Positions 25,662 through 33,733 are shown, counted from the first letter of the stretch. The stretch: DNA of 52,871 nt from an uncultured Alphaproteobacteria bacterium (GCA_944390315.1 CALXPO010000013.1:1-52871), one strand, 5' to 3'. Program-made: numbers and translations. Notes: a model not told the origin generated them from the sequence alone.

Positions 25662-26240
25662 ATGAAAAAACTATCACTAATCACATTTTTATTACTTGCG
25701 GCTTGCGGCACCGTTATCAGCGGTTCGAGCCAAAATATCAGTTTTGATTCCAATGTCAAAGGCGTGAGAGTATTTATTGACGGAATGGAAATATGCAAAA
25801 CACCGTGTGTTTATCCGTTTGAAAGAAAATCAGCCACTTCAGTCATTACGGCTAAAAAGGACGGATATGAAGATAAACAAATTATCTTAAGAAGCGAATT
25901 TAACAGTATTGCCATACTCAATCTTACTTTTTGGCCGAGTTGGTTGACCGATGTGGCGACCGGCGGAATGTGGCAATACAACCGCGAAGGTGTCTATATT
26001 GATATGGAAAAGACGAACTTAAAACAAGCGGAATTGGAACAAGCCAAAAGAAATACGGCAATCCGTCGTTTTGCATTGTTTAACTATCATGCTTTGAAAT
26101 TGGAGGCCGCATCGAATCAAACGTCTGGAGAGTATTTGACGGCTTTGTCAGAGTTGAGCGGAATAAATAAATCCGAGCTGATGAAAACAGTTAATCAGAC
26201 GCAAGGAGAAGTTAATCTTGCTCACGCTTTGGTAAAATAG
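25662..26240 (+). CDS. small lipoprotein with PEGA-like domain
   Basis: A 192-residue lipoprotein. The signal peptide ends in LLAAC, giving C15 as the lipidated residue (MKKLSLITFLLLAACG). Residues 25-75 look like a PEGA domain (SFDSNVKGVRVFIDGMEICKTPC, then VITAKKDGYEDKQIIL). A short hydrophobic and tryptophan-rich stretch (LNLTFWPSWLTDVATGG) and a charged helical tail follow. Function is unknown; PEGA modules often sit in surface proteins. The start has AAAGGA well upstream and lies behind the structured RNA. Confidence 0.75.
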   Translation: MKKLSLITFLLLAACGTVISGSSQNISFDSNVKGVRVFIDGMEICKTPCVYPFERKSATSVITAKKDGYEDKQIILRSEFNSIAILNLTFWPSWLTDVATGGMWQYNREGVYIDMEKTNLKQAELEQAKRNTAIRRFALFNYHALKLEAASNQTSGEYLTALSELSGINKSELMKTVNQTQGEVNLAHALVK

Positions 26241-26260
26241 TCTATTGGGCTGTTTAAGAA

Positions 26261-26289
26261 AAACCGTCGTTTATACGACGGTTTTTTTG
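26261..26289 (+). terminator. rho-independent terminator of the lipoprotein gene
   Basis: AAACCGTCGT (26261-26270) and ACGACGGTTT (26275-26284) form a perfect 10-bp stem with a 4-base loop and T-run. Confidence 0.93.
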
Positions 26290-26311
26290 TGTGAGGATAA
26301 GAATTTTAAAG

Positions 26312-26340
26312 TTGCCAATCGGGCGAGATTTTTTTAATAT
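26312..26340 (+). promoter_or_regulatory. promoter of tandem RNA copy 1
   Basis: TTGCCA (26312-26317), 17-bp spacer and TAATAT (26335-26340). The same promoter is repeated base for base before copy 2. Confidence 0.75.
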
Positions 26341-26345
26341 AACTT

Positions 26346-26522
26346 TGCCTCCGAGAGGTCGGAGGCGGAGTGTCACAGCTCCTATCACAGAAAAAGAACA
26401 ACTCCTTTTAAGGGGAGCTGGGGATATAAGTGTATTCTTTTTAAGATACAGCGAATAACCCAGACTGTTCTGTGATCAGTTGTGAACTCCCCGCCTTGAA
26501 GTTTTTTTGAGGCGGTTTTGTT
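26346..26522 (+). ncRNA. tandem structured RNA, copy 1
   Basis: About 175 bases with its own promoter and terminator. Helices by eye: P1 GCCUCCGA/UCGGAGGC (26347-26366); P2 GGAGU (26367-26371) with ACUCC (26486-26490) and CACAGCU (26374-26380) with AGUUGUG (26478-26484); P3 AUCACAGAA (26384-26392) with UUCUGUGAU (26468-26476); P4 CUCC/GGAG; P5 CUGGG/CCCAG (26418-26463); P6 apical hairpin near 26431-26450. Terminator 26491-26522. P3, P5 and P6 differ from copy 2 in sequence but keep pairing, which is direct evidence for RNA folding. Family unknown to me; a rod-like 6S-type RNA or an anti-Shine-Dalgarno (CUCC) regulator are possibilities. Confidence 0.8.
26491..26522 (+). terminator. terminator of RNA copy 1
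   Basis: CCGCCT (26491-26496) pairs with AGGCGG (26510-26515), followed by TTTTGTTTT. Confidence 0.85.
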
Positions 26523-26571
26523 TTACCTAAAAAATGAACAAAACAAAGGGGAGAGAATATGATAAAAAGTC

Positions 26572-26600
26572 TTGCCAATCGGGCGAGATTTTTTTAATAT
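26572..26600 (+). promoter_or_regulatory. promoter of tandem RNA copy 2
   Basis: TTGCCA (26572-26577), 17-bp spacer and TAATAT (26595-26600), identical to copy 1. Confidence 0.75.
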
Positions 26601-26605
26601 GACTT

Positions 26606-26779
26606 TGCCTCCGAGAGGTCGGAGGCGGAGTGTCACAGCTCCTTTAACGTACAAACAACTCCTCAAATGGGGAGCTGTCGAAATAAGCATATTCTTTTTT
26701 AGAATATGACGAATAAGGCAGACTGAACGTTAACAGTTGTGAACTCCCCGCCTTGAAGTTTTTTTAAGGCGGTTTTGTT
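26606..26779 (+). ncRNA. tandem structured RNA, copy 2
   Basis: Paralogue of copy 1, about 260 bp downstream. P1 and P2 are identical to copy 1. P3 is UUAACGU (26644-26650) with ACGUUAA (26727-26733), P5 is CUGUC/GGCAG and P6 is CAUAUUCU/AGAAUAUG, all different from copy 1 but still paired. Unpaired stretches are conserved, notably CAACUCC, GGGGAGCUG, AUAAG before P6 and CGAAUAA after it. CAGCUCC can also pair with GGAGCUG, competing with P2 and P5, so two folds are possible. The RNA ends in a terminator 40 bases before a small HTH-like gene. Confidence 0.8.
26748..26779 (+). terminator. terminator of RNA copy 2
   Basis: CCGCCTT (26748-26754) pairs with AAGGCGG (26766-26772), followed by TTTTGTTT. 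Confidence 0.85.
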
Positions 26780-26818
26780 TATCTGCAAATCAAACAAAAC
26801 AAAAGGGAGTTTAGACCG

Positions 26819-27052
26819 ATGAAACTAAAAAAACAAATCAAACAACAATTGGGAGAAATCTTGCGTGAGTATCGTTGTACCCACGGCTTGAGCATTCGTA
26901 ACATTTCCCAACAAAGCGGCGTGGACTGGCAACAAATAGATGCGCTCGAAATCGGCTCGCTCAAAAATTGGGATGTCTATGAAAAATTGTTGAAATGTTA
27001 TGGAATGTGTTTGAAAACGGAATTAATGCCCGACAAAAAAACATTTCAATAA
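26819..27052 (+). CDS. small XRE-like helix-turn-helix protein
   Basis: A 77-residue basic protein. Residues 8-55 resemble a Cro/C1-type HTH: LGEILREYRCTHGLSIRNIS, then QQSGVDWQQIDALEIG, where the second helix pair would be SIRNISQQSG and DWQQIDALE. It could be a small DNA-binding regulator. It has a good GGGAG ribosome binding site 10 bases upstream and sits 40 bases behind the second tandem RNA, with no promoter visible between them, so read-through past the RNA terminator may drive it. The resemblance is moderate. Confidence 0.6.
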   Translation: MKLKKQIKQQLGEILREYRCTHGLSIRNISQQSGVDWQQIDALEIGSLKNWDVYEKLLKCYGMCLKTELMPDKKTFQ

Positions 27053-27058
27053 TTAAAG

Positions 27059-27087
27059 CAAAGCCCCGATTTTTTCGGGGCTTTTTA
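27059..27087. terminator. bidirectional terminator between HTH gene and topA
   Basis: AAGCCCCGA (27061-27069) and TCGGGGCTT (27075-27083) form a 9-bp stem with T-runs on both strands, placed between converging genes. Confidence 0.9.
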
Positions 27088-27090
27088 AGT

Positions 27091-29556
27091 TTATTTTTTG
27101 GCGGCAATAATTTTAACGGCTTCTTCCAACGTCGGTTCTTTGTCTTTGAACTCTTTGGGCAAAGCATAGTTTGTTTTTCCGCACTTCAAATACGGTCCGT
27201 AACGTCCGTTGTTTAATGTAATTTCCAGTTTGCTTTCGGGATGAGTACCGATAACTTTGGCCGGAATTTTTTCTGCCGCACCTTTGAGCAATTCTTCGGC
27301 ACGTTCCAAAGTAATGTTAAACACATTATCATTGCCAAAAAGTGATTTAGATTTGTTTCCTTGCTTCAGATAAGTTCCGAATTTACCGATATTGACCTCG
27401 ATTCCGTTACCAAGCTGACGAGGCAGTGAGAGCAAAATGTCAGCTTGTTCAAAAGTGATTTCTTCGGGGGCAATCCCTTTGGGCAAAGAACAACGTTTGG
27501 GTTTGACTTTACCTTTGGGGTCATCTTCGCCGAGTTGAACATAATATCCGTAAGGACCTTTTTTGAGATAAACTTTTTGCTCGCCTTTTTCGCCCAAAAT
27601 TTTATCTTCGGGATTGGGCGTTTTGTTGGCGGCATTGGCGACGGCAGCTTCTTCTTCGGCTGTTGTATCTACCAATTGTTTGGTATATTTACATTCGGGA
27701 TAGTTGGAACAACCGATAAAGGCGCCGAATTTTCCAAACTTAATTCCCAAACGACCGGTTTTGCACTCGGGACAACTTCTGGGATCGCTGCCGTCCTCAC
27801 GTTCAGGGAACAAATGTTTAGCCAACACTTCATCAATCTTATCAATAACTTCACTCATTTGTAACGGTGTAACGGCATCAATGTTCTTAATGAATTTGGT
27901 CCAGAAACCGGACAACAGCTTGCGCCATTCCATTTCGCCGGCAGAGATATCATCCAAAAATTCTTCCATTTGCGCGGTAAAGTCGTATTCCACATATTTA
28001 TGGAAAAAATTCTCCAAAAATGCAGTTACGATTCTGCCTCTTTCTTCGGGGATAAAACGCAATTTTTCAACCTTAACATATTTGCGTTCCTGAAGTACGG
28101 CAATAATCGTTGCATAAGTCGACGGACGTCCGATACCGAGTTCTTCGAGCTTTTTGACCAAACTTGCTTCGGTAAAGCGCGGCGGCGGTGCGGTAAAGTG
28201 CTTGTCGGTAAAGATTTCGCCTTTGGTCTCTTTTTCGCCGACCTCAACGTTTGGCAAAATCCGGTTATCGTCGTTTTCTTCTTCGTCGTCAAAACTTTCC
28301 TGATAAAGTTTTAAGAACCCGTCAAAAGCAATAACCTGACCGTTGGCACGCAAAGTAATTTGACCGTCGGCAGAAGTTGAGTCAATACAGACCTTATCCA
28401 AAACGGCGGGATTCATCTGACAGGCAACGGTACGCTTCCAAATCAGTTCGTAGAGGCGGTGAGCGTCGTTATCGAGTTTTCCTTCCATTTTTTTCGGCGT
28501 ATTATTGACGTCGGATGGACGAATGGCCTCGTGAGCTTCCTGAGCGTTTTTGGATTTTGTTTTGTACTCTTTGGGAGCCTTAGGCAGATATTCTTCACCA
28601 AAATATTTAACAATGGCGTCGCGGCAGGCGGCAATAGCTTCTTTGGAGAGGTTGACTGCGTCGGTACGCATATAGGTAATCAAACCGTCCTCATAAAGTT
28701 TTTGCGCAATCTGCATTGTCTTTTTGGCAGAAAAACGGAGCTTGCGCGCGGCTTCCTGTTGTAAGGTGGAAGTTGTAAACGGCGGAGCAGGGTATCTGTT
28801 GGCTTTTTTGCGTTCGACATTGGCAACGGCAAACTCTTGCGCCTCAATTTTAGCCTTGGCGGCGAGAGCCTTTTCTTCGTTATTGATGTCAAATTTTTCG
28901 AGTTTTTTACCGTCTAAGATAATTAGTCTTGACTTAATTAAAGCCTGTTTAGCGGTAAAGAGCTCGGCATCAATCGTCCAATATTCTTCGGGTTTAAAGT
29001 TTTCAATTTCCGTTTCTCTGTCGCAGATTAGGCGCAAGGCAACCGACTGCACACGTCCGGCGGATTTTGAACCGGGGAGTTTGCGCCACAAAACAGGCGA
29101 GAGATTAAAACCTACCAAATAGTCAAGGGCGCGTCTGGCCATATAGGCTGAAACCAAATTATCATCGATTTGGCGTGGATTCTTGATGGCTTCGGTGATG
29201 GCGGATTTTGTAATTTCGTGAAAGACGACGCGTTCTATTTTTTTATCTTTTATTTTGTTTCTGGCTTTCAATTCTTCTAAAATGTGCCAAGCAATGGCTT
29301 CTCCTTCTCTATCCGGGTCGGATGCGAGAATAATGGTGTCGGCGTCTTTGACTGCGGCAATAATATCGTTTAAGCGTTTTTTTCCGCCGGGACTAAGTTC
29401 CCAAGTCATTGCAAAGTCATGATCGGGTTGAACCGAGCCGTCTTTGCTCGGCAAGTCGCGAATATGTCCGAAACTGGCGAGAACTTTATAGTCTGAGCCG
29501 AGGTATTTATTTATGGTTTTGGCTTTTGCCGGAGATTCTACAATAACTAGTTTCAT
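27091..29556 (-). CDS. topA: DNA topoisomerase I
   Basis: An 821-residue type IA topoisomerase that relaxes negative supercoils. The N-terminal TOPRIM domain has VESPAKAKT (E7) and the D80-P-D82-R-E84 acidic triad. The active-site tyrosine is Y295 in GLITYMRTD. A single four-cysteine zinc ribbon (CPECKTGRLGIKFGKFGAF, then CSNYPEC) follows near 595-625, then lysine/glycine-rich C-terminal repeats (KKGPYGYYVQLGE, IGKFGTYLKQG, NGRYGPYLKCG). This C-terminal make-up is usual in alphaproteobacteria. dprA lies four bases upstream, a common pairing. Confidence 0.97.
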   Translation of the reverse strand: MKLVIVESPAKAKTINKYLGSDYKVLASFGHIRDLPSKDGSVQPDHDFAMTWELSPGGKKRLNDIIAAVKDADTIILASDPDREGEAIAWHILEELKARNKIKDKKIERVVFHEITKSAITEAIKNPRQIDDNLVSAYMARRALDYLVGFNLSPVLWRKLPGSKSAGRVQSVALRLICDRETEIENFKPEEYWTIDAELFTAKQALIKSRLIILDGKKLEKFDINNEEKALAAKAKIEAQEFAVANVERKKANRYPAPPFTTSTLQQEAARKLRFSAKKTMQIAQKLYEDGLITYMRTDAVNLSKEAIAACRDAIVKYFGEEYLPKAPKEYKTKSKNAQEAHEAIRPSDVNNTPKKMEGKLDNDAHRLYELIWKRTVACQMNPAVLDKVCIDSTSADGQITLRANGQVIAFDGFLKLYQESFDDEEENDDNRILPNVEVGEKETKGEIFTDKHFTAPPPRFTEASLVKKLEELGIGRPSTYATIIAVLQERKYVKVEKLRFIPEERGRIVTAFLENFFHKYVEYDFTAQMEEFLDDISAGEMEWRKLLSGFWTKFIKNIDAVTPLQMSEVIDKIDEVLAKHLFPEREDGSDPRSCPECKTGRLGIKFGKFGAFIGCSNYPECKYTKQLVDTTAEEEAAVANAANKTPNPEDKILGEKGEQKVYLKKGPYGYYVQLGEDDPKGKVKPKRCSLPKGIAPEEITFEQADILLSLPRQLGNGIEVNIGKFGTYLKQGNKSKSLFGNDNVFNITLERAEELLKGAAEKIPAKVIGTHPESKLEITLNNGRYGPYLKCGKTNYALPKEFKDKEPTLEEAVKIIAAKK

Positions 29557-29560
29557 TTTT

Positions 29561-30694
29561 TTACTTTCTTCTTTTGCCGGTCAGGGCAATTTTATTGCCG
29601 GGAAGACGCACGATTTTATCTTCCATTTCCAGTTCAATCAACACCATTGCCAAGCTTTGGGCGTCGGTTTTGCATAGACGAATAAGCTCGTCGGCATCAC
29701 AACCCTCGGCTGACAAATATTCCAAAATCAAGTTTTTATCAGCACTTGTTACCGGTGGAATATCAACAGTTTTTTGCAAATTGTCAAGCGAATTTGTGAA
29801 CAAGTCGTTTTCTTGAGGCTTGCGGTTAACCAACGGACAGGTGGAGACAATTTGTTTTAAGCCATTTAAAATATCAGAGCATTTTTCGCCCCAAGAGGCT
29901 CCGTTTCTGAGTAAAAAATTTGGACCTTCCGAACGGGCGTCTCCCGGAGAACCAGGGATGGCAAACAACATTTTCCCATAATCGGCAGCAAGTTTAGCCG
30001 TGATTAATGAACCAGATTTATGAGTCGCTTCTCCGACCACAACGGCATCGGCAAGGGCAGCCACAATTCGATTGCGCCGCGGAAAATTTCCGGTTTGCGC
30101 CGGTGTTGACATCGGATATTCGGAAATAAGTAATCCCTGTCGGGCAATTTGTTGATATAAAATTTCATTTTCTTTGGGGTAGATTTTATCTATTCCCGTA
30201 CCCAAAACGGCAACAGTCGGCCCGAATTGATTTTGGGCATACATTGCACCTTTATGAGCGGCAGAGTCAATTCCGCGCGCCATTCCCGATATAATCAGCA
30301 CATTATTTTCGGTTAAGTCATAAGCCAATTTGGAAATTATCTTTCGTCCCATAATCGAGGCATTACGCGTGCCGACCATGGCCACTGTCGGCGCGTGATT
30401 GAGCAATTCGAGATTTCCTTTTGCATATAAAAGCGGTGGGGCATCATGCAACTTTAGGAGTCTTTGCGGATAAAAAGGACTGCTTTTGATAATGATTTCG
30501 GCGCTGAAATCTCTTGTTTTTCTTATTTCTTCGTTTGCCCAAGCGCAAGAAGGCGTCTGCTTCTTTAAGGAAACAAACGCCAAAGCCTTGTCGACCGAGC
30601 CGTAACGAGTCAACAGACGGTTACAGCCGATGGCTCCGATACCTTGTGTATTGATTAAGCGTAAATAGTCCGAAATTTCTTCATCAACAGCCAT
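29561..30694 (-). CDS. dprA: DNA-processing protein DprA
   Basis: A 377-residue DprA/Smf protein that binds single-stranded DNA and loads RecA during transformation. The Rossmann-like core has AMVGTRNASIMG, ISGMARGIDSAAHKGA, VAVLGTGIDKIYPKEN and ISEYP. A C-terminal winged-helix-like DML1 domain occupies about 315-377. The frame extends two codons further to a TTG, but AAGGG fits the ATG at 30694 better. It precedes topA by four bases and follows plsY, so the three form a likely operon. No other competence gene is in the window. Confidence 0.94.
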   Translation of the reverse strand: MAVDEEISDYLRLINTQGIGAIGCNRLLTRYGSVDKALAFVSLKKQTPSCAWANEEIRKTRDFSAEIIIKSSPFYPQRLLKLHDAPPLLYAKGNLELLNHAPTVAMVGTRNASIMGRKIISKLAYDLTENNVLIISGMARGIDSAAHKGAMYAQNQFGPTVAVLGTGIDKIYPKENEILYQQIARQGLLISEYPMSTPAQTGNFPRRNRIVAALADAVVVGEATHKSGSLITAKLAADYGKMLFAIPGSPGDARSEGPNFLLRNGASWGEKCSDILNGLKQIVSTCPLVNRKPQENDLFTNSLDNLQKTVDIPPVTSADKNLILEYLSAEGCDADELIRLCKTDAQSLAMVLIELEMEDKIVRLPGNKIALTGKRRK

Positions 30695-30703
30695 TTCCAA
30701 CCC

Positions 30704-31393
30704 TTAATTTGCCTTTTCCTCATCTTTTTTTGAGGATTCGCTTTCGGACTTATTTTCTTTTTTCTTAGAAAAAGAAATTTTGCTTTCTTCGCCTTTCATC
30801 AGGCGTTTAATGTTTGCGTGGTGGCGAAGCAAGACCAACAAAGCAATTACGGTAAAGAAGATGCTTTCGACTTCACCGGCATAAAAATAGGCGTAGAGCG
30901 GTGTCAAAACGGCGGCGGCTATAGCCGAGAGCGAAGAATATTTGAAAGTAAAAGCAAAAACAAGCCAAGTAGCAAGAGCCATTAAGGCAATTGTCGGATT
31001 AATGACCAAGATAAAGCCGAAGGTCGAGGCCACACCTTTTCCGCCCTTAAATTTAAGCCAAATCGGAAAATTGTGACCGATAATGGCGGCAGAACCGGCG
31101 CACAAAGCGGCAACCAAATTGGTCTGAGTAAGAATTCCCATAAAAAACATATCGGTTGTCGGAACAAAATGTAAAGCCAACCAAGCGGCAAAACCTGCTT
31201 TGGAAGCATCTAACAAAACGGTAAGCAGAGCCAAATCTTTTCTGCCGGTCCGCAAAACATTGGTTGCGCCGATATTTCCCGAGCCGATTTTACGAATATC
31301 GCCGAGACCGGCCAAACGGGTTAAAACCAAACCGAAAGGAATGGAGCCGAGCAAGTAACCGCCGATAAGGCTGATAATGAAAATTTCTGTCAT
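30704..31393 (-). CDS. plsY: glycerol-3-phosphate acyltransferase PlsY
   Basis: A 229-residue polytopic membrane enzyme that transfers the acyl group from acyl-phosphate to glycerol-3-phosphate. The three conserved loops are visible: GSIPFGLVLTRL (about 16-27), GSGNIGATNVLRTGRK (about 38-53) and GHNFPIWLKFKGGKGVASTFG (about 106-126). The C-terminal tail (about 195-229) is an unusual run of Lys, Glu and Ser after RLMKGEESK, probably disordered and cytoplasmic. It heads the plsY-dprA-topA group. Confidence 0.95.
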   Translation of the reverse strand: MTEIFIISLIGGYLLGSIPFGLVLTRLAGLGDIRKIGSGNIGATNVLRTGRKDLALLTVLLDASKAGFAAWLALHFVPTTDMFFMGILTQTNLVAALCAGSAAIIGHNFPIWLKFKGGKGVASTFGFILVINPTIALMALATWLVFAFTFKYSSLSAIAAAVLTPLYAYFYAGEVESIFFTVIALLVLLRHHANIKRLMKGEESKISFSKKKENKSESESSKKDEEKAN

Positions 31394-31475
31394 AACAAAA
31401 TCCTAAACTGTTAAATTTACTTTTTTACTTAAAACAATTTGTTGTTGTTTTAAACTGTTTTTATTTTTTATCCCA

Positions 31476-31500
31476 CAAAAAAGCCCCGAAAGCTCGGGGC
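31476..31500 (-). terminator. rho-independent terminator of proS
   Basis: GCCCCGA and TCGGGGC pair with a 4-base loop (31483-31500). On the reverse strand a run of six T follows. Confidence 0.9.
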
Positions 31501-31510
31501 GATTTTATTT

Positions 31511-33031
31511 TTAATAGCTGCGAGCATATATCACGTCGATGGTGGCATCTTTTGCACCGGTAAGCAAACACTCACCTTTGGTGCCGCTTTGGTCGAACGG
31601 AATACAGCGAATTGTAATTTTGAGAGCTTTCAAAAGTTCTTCCGAATTTTTGTCGCCGCTCCATTTGCCGCGAACAAAAGCAACGGCATCTTTGTCACCG
31701 TCTTTAATGAAACGGTTGGAGTTTGAAAAATACTTTTCAAATTCTTCGTGTGTTGTAATGTCCGTTCTGATGTTGTCATACAAACGTTTTTTGGCGCGTT
31801 CGAACATTTCTTTTTGAATAGCCTCCAAACGGGCGCAAACGCCGGCAACGAAATCGTTTAAGCCGACAATTTCCTTACCTTCGGGAGTTCCGAGTTTAAG
31901 ACGTTCTTTGACCATAACTTTTTGTCCTTCGACATCACGCATACCGATTTCGCAAATAATCGGAGCGCCTTTTCTGGTCCAATCCCAGAATTTGTCAACA
32001 CTCGACTTATTACGATTGTCGATTTTTATTCTGATTTTTTCGCCGAAAGGCATCAAAGTTTTAAGCATTGCTTTAATTTTTTCAATATATTCCGTAATGG
32101 CCTGACGGTTGGCTTCGTCTTTGATAACCGGAACCAAAATAACCTGATAGGGAGCAATCCGAGGAGGTACAACCATACCTTCGTCATCGGCGTGAGTCAT
32201 AATCACACCGCCGATTAAACGTGTCGAAACGCCCCAAGAAGTCGTATAAGCATATTCGGATTTGCCTTCGCTGTTGATAAAGCTGATGTTTGCGGATTTA
32301 GCAAAGTTTTGTCCGAGGAAGTGAGAAGTACCGGCCTGCAGAGCTTTACCGTCCTGCATCATGGCTTCGATACAATAAGTATCAACAGCACCGGGGAATT
32401 TTTCGTGTTCGGGTTTGCGACCGACGAGTACCGGCAAAGCCAGAGCATTTTCGGCCACATCGCGATAAACCTCAAGCATTTGTTTGGTTTCGGCTTCGGC
32501 TTCTTCGGCAGTTGCGTGAGCGGTATGACCTTCTTGCCACAAAAATTCACGCGTACGCAAGAACAGACGCGGACGCATTTCCCAGTGAACGACGTTTGCC
32601 CATTGATTTACGAGTACCGGCAAATCGCGATAAGATTTTACCCATTTTGCGAAAGAGTCGGCAATAATGGCTTCGGAAGTCGGGCGAACGATTAAAGGTT
32701 CGTCCAAAGGCGATTGAGGAACGAGCTTGCCGTCTTTCATACCCAATCTCGAGTGGGTAACAACCGCCATTTCTTTGGCAAAACCTTCAACATGTTCGGC
32801 TTCTTTCTGGAAAAAAGAAAGTGGGATGAACATTGGAAAATAGCAGTTTTCGTGACCTGTTTCTTTAATTTTTTCATCAAAAATGTTGCGGATATTTTCC
32901 CAAATACCGTATCCCCAAGGCTTGATAACCATACACCCCGGCGAGGCAGAGTTTTCTGCCATATCGGCAGCCGCAACCACGTTCTGATACCATTCGGGAT
33001 AATTTGCTTCTCTGCTGTTTTTCAATGCCAT
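31511..33031 (-). CDS. proS: prolyl-tRNA synthetase, archaeal/eukaryotic type
   Basis: A 506-residue class II synthetase that charges tRNA-Pro. Motif 2 (MRPRLFLRTREFLWQEGHTAHAT) and motif 3 (GGVIMTHADDEGMVVPPRIAP) are visible, with VRPTSEAII binding the adenylate and proline. There is no bacterial editing insertion, and the C-terminal zinc-binding-like extension ends in an aromatic residue (DVIYARSY). These mark the archaeal/eukaryotic (ProS type 3) form. Most alphaproteobacteria have a shorter bacterial-like ProRS, so this gene may have been acquired. It is alone on its transcript with its own terminator. Confidence 0.95.
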   Translation of the reverse strand: MALKNSREANYPEWYQNVVAAADMAENSASPGCMVIKPWGYGIWENIRNIFDEKIKETGHENCYFPMFIPLSFFQKEAEHVEGFAKEMAVVTHSRLGMKDGKLVPQSPLDEPLIVRPTSEAIIADSFAKWVKSYRDLPVLVNQWANVVHWEMRPRLFLRTREFLWQEGHTAHATAEEAEAETKQMLEVYRDVAENALALPVLVGRKPEHEKFPGAVDTYCIEAMMQDGKALQAGTSHFLGQNFAKSANISFINSEGKSEYAYTTSWGVSTRLIGGVIMTHADDEGMVVPPRIAPYQVILVPVIKDEANRQAITEYIEKIKAMLKTLMPFGEKIRIKIDNRNKSSVDKFWDWTRKGAPIICEIGMRDVEGQKVMVKERLKLGTPEGKEIVGLNDFVAGVCARLEAIQKEMFERAKKRLYDNIRTDITTHEEFEKYFSNSNRFIKDGDKDAVAFVRGKWSGDKNSEELLKALKITIRCIPFDQSGTKGECLLTGAKDATIDVIYARSY

Positions 33032-33139
33032 GTTACATATTCCTTATTGTTCAAGTTTAACATTGTTTATTTATTTTTTCAAAAATCGCTTGAATTTAAC
33101 AGATTTTATTTAAATTGTGAACACAAAAAAGCAAAAAAA

Positions 33140-33165
33140 CAAAAAAAACCGGAGTTTCCTCCGGT
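33140..33165 (-). terminator. rho-independent terminator of the small exported protein gene
   Basis: ACCGGAG (33148-33154) and CTCCGGT (33159-33165) pair with a 4-base loop; on the reverse strand eight T follow. Confidence 0.9.
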
Positions 33166-33189
33166 CGGTGAAAATAAAAGCAATCAAAA

Positions 33190-33552
33190 TTACAAGATCT
33201 CATCGATTTCTTTGATGACTTTTTTGTTGTCATTGTCAGATTTGACGGCATCACTCATAGAAGCGCGTTCTTCCATGTTTTTGGCTTTTTGAGCGGCAAC
33301 GGCCTGAGCCTGTTCGGTTGCTAATTGGCGGTTGGCTTCGGCTTGGGCTTCCAAGACTTTTTTCTGTTCATCGCTGAAAGAAGATTTATCCAATTTTTCG
33401 ATAGCTTTGTGGTAATCTTTATCAATTTCGGCAATTTCTTTATCAAGCCAACTTTTGTGTTTTTTGTCTTTGGCTTCGGCATTGTCGGCGCAAATCATAA
33501 TGACGGCGGGAACAACAGCCGCAATCAATAAGCCATTCAAAATTTTATTCAT
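33190..33552 (-). CDS. small exported protein with coiled-coil character
   Basis: A 120-residue protein with a signal peptide (about 1-28, MNKILNGLLIAAVVPAVIMI ending near ADNAEA) and a highly charged helical remainder (DKEIAEIDKDYHKAIEKLDK, then EAQAEANRQLATEQAQAVAAQ). No enzymatic motif or known family is recognised. The frame continues 21 codons upstream, but the ATG at 33552 has AAGGA at good spacing and begins the signal peptide. It may be a periplasmic structural or chaperone-like protein, which is only a guess. Confidence 0.7.
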   Translation of the reverse strand: MNKILNGLLIAAVVPAVIMICADNAEAKDKKHKSWLDKEIAEIDKDYHKAIEKLDKSSFSDEQKKVLEAQAEANRQLATEQAQAVAAQKAKNMEERASMSDAVKSDNDNKKVIKEIDEIL

Positions 33553-33672
33553 GATTACAATCCTTTGCAAAAAATTAAACCCAACTGCAAAGATATAATC
33601 TTCTTTTTGCCTCAATCAAGATGAACAAAAAATAACTTGCTTAAAAAGTAAAATTGTAGTAGCTTAACATTA

Positions 33673-33690
33673 TAACTGCAATAGCAGTTA
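33673..33690 (+). promoter_or_regulatory. hairpin in the cold-shock gene leader
   Basis: TAACTGC (33673-33679) and GCAGTTA (33684-33690) form a perfect 7-bp stem with loop AATA, about 45 bases before the cspA start. A structured leader is common for cold-shock genes; this one may be at or near the transcript start. Confidence 0.4.
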
Positions 33691-33733
33691 CTAGATAAAA
33701 AGTTTTAACCTGTATGTAAAAAGGAATAAGATT

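Larger units (their letters stand above)
26312..26816 (+). repeat. direct duplication of an RNA plus gene-start module
   Basis: Unit 1 spans about 26312-26559 and unit 2 about 26572-26821. Similarity covers promoter, RNA, terminator and the following A-rich leader with GGGAG ribosome binding site and ATG. After unit 2 the ATG opens the 77-codon HTH-like gene; after unit 1 the corresponding ATG reads only 12 codons before a stop inside the promoter of copy 2. Confidence 0.75.
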
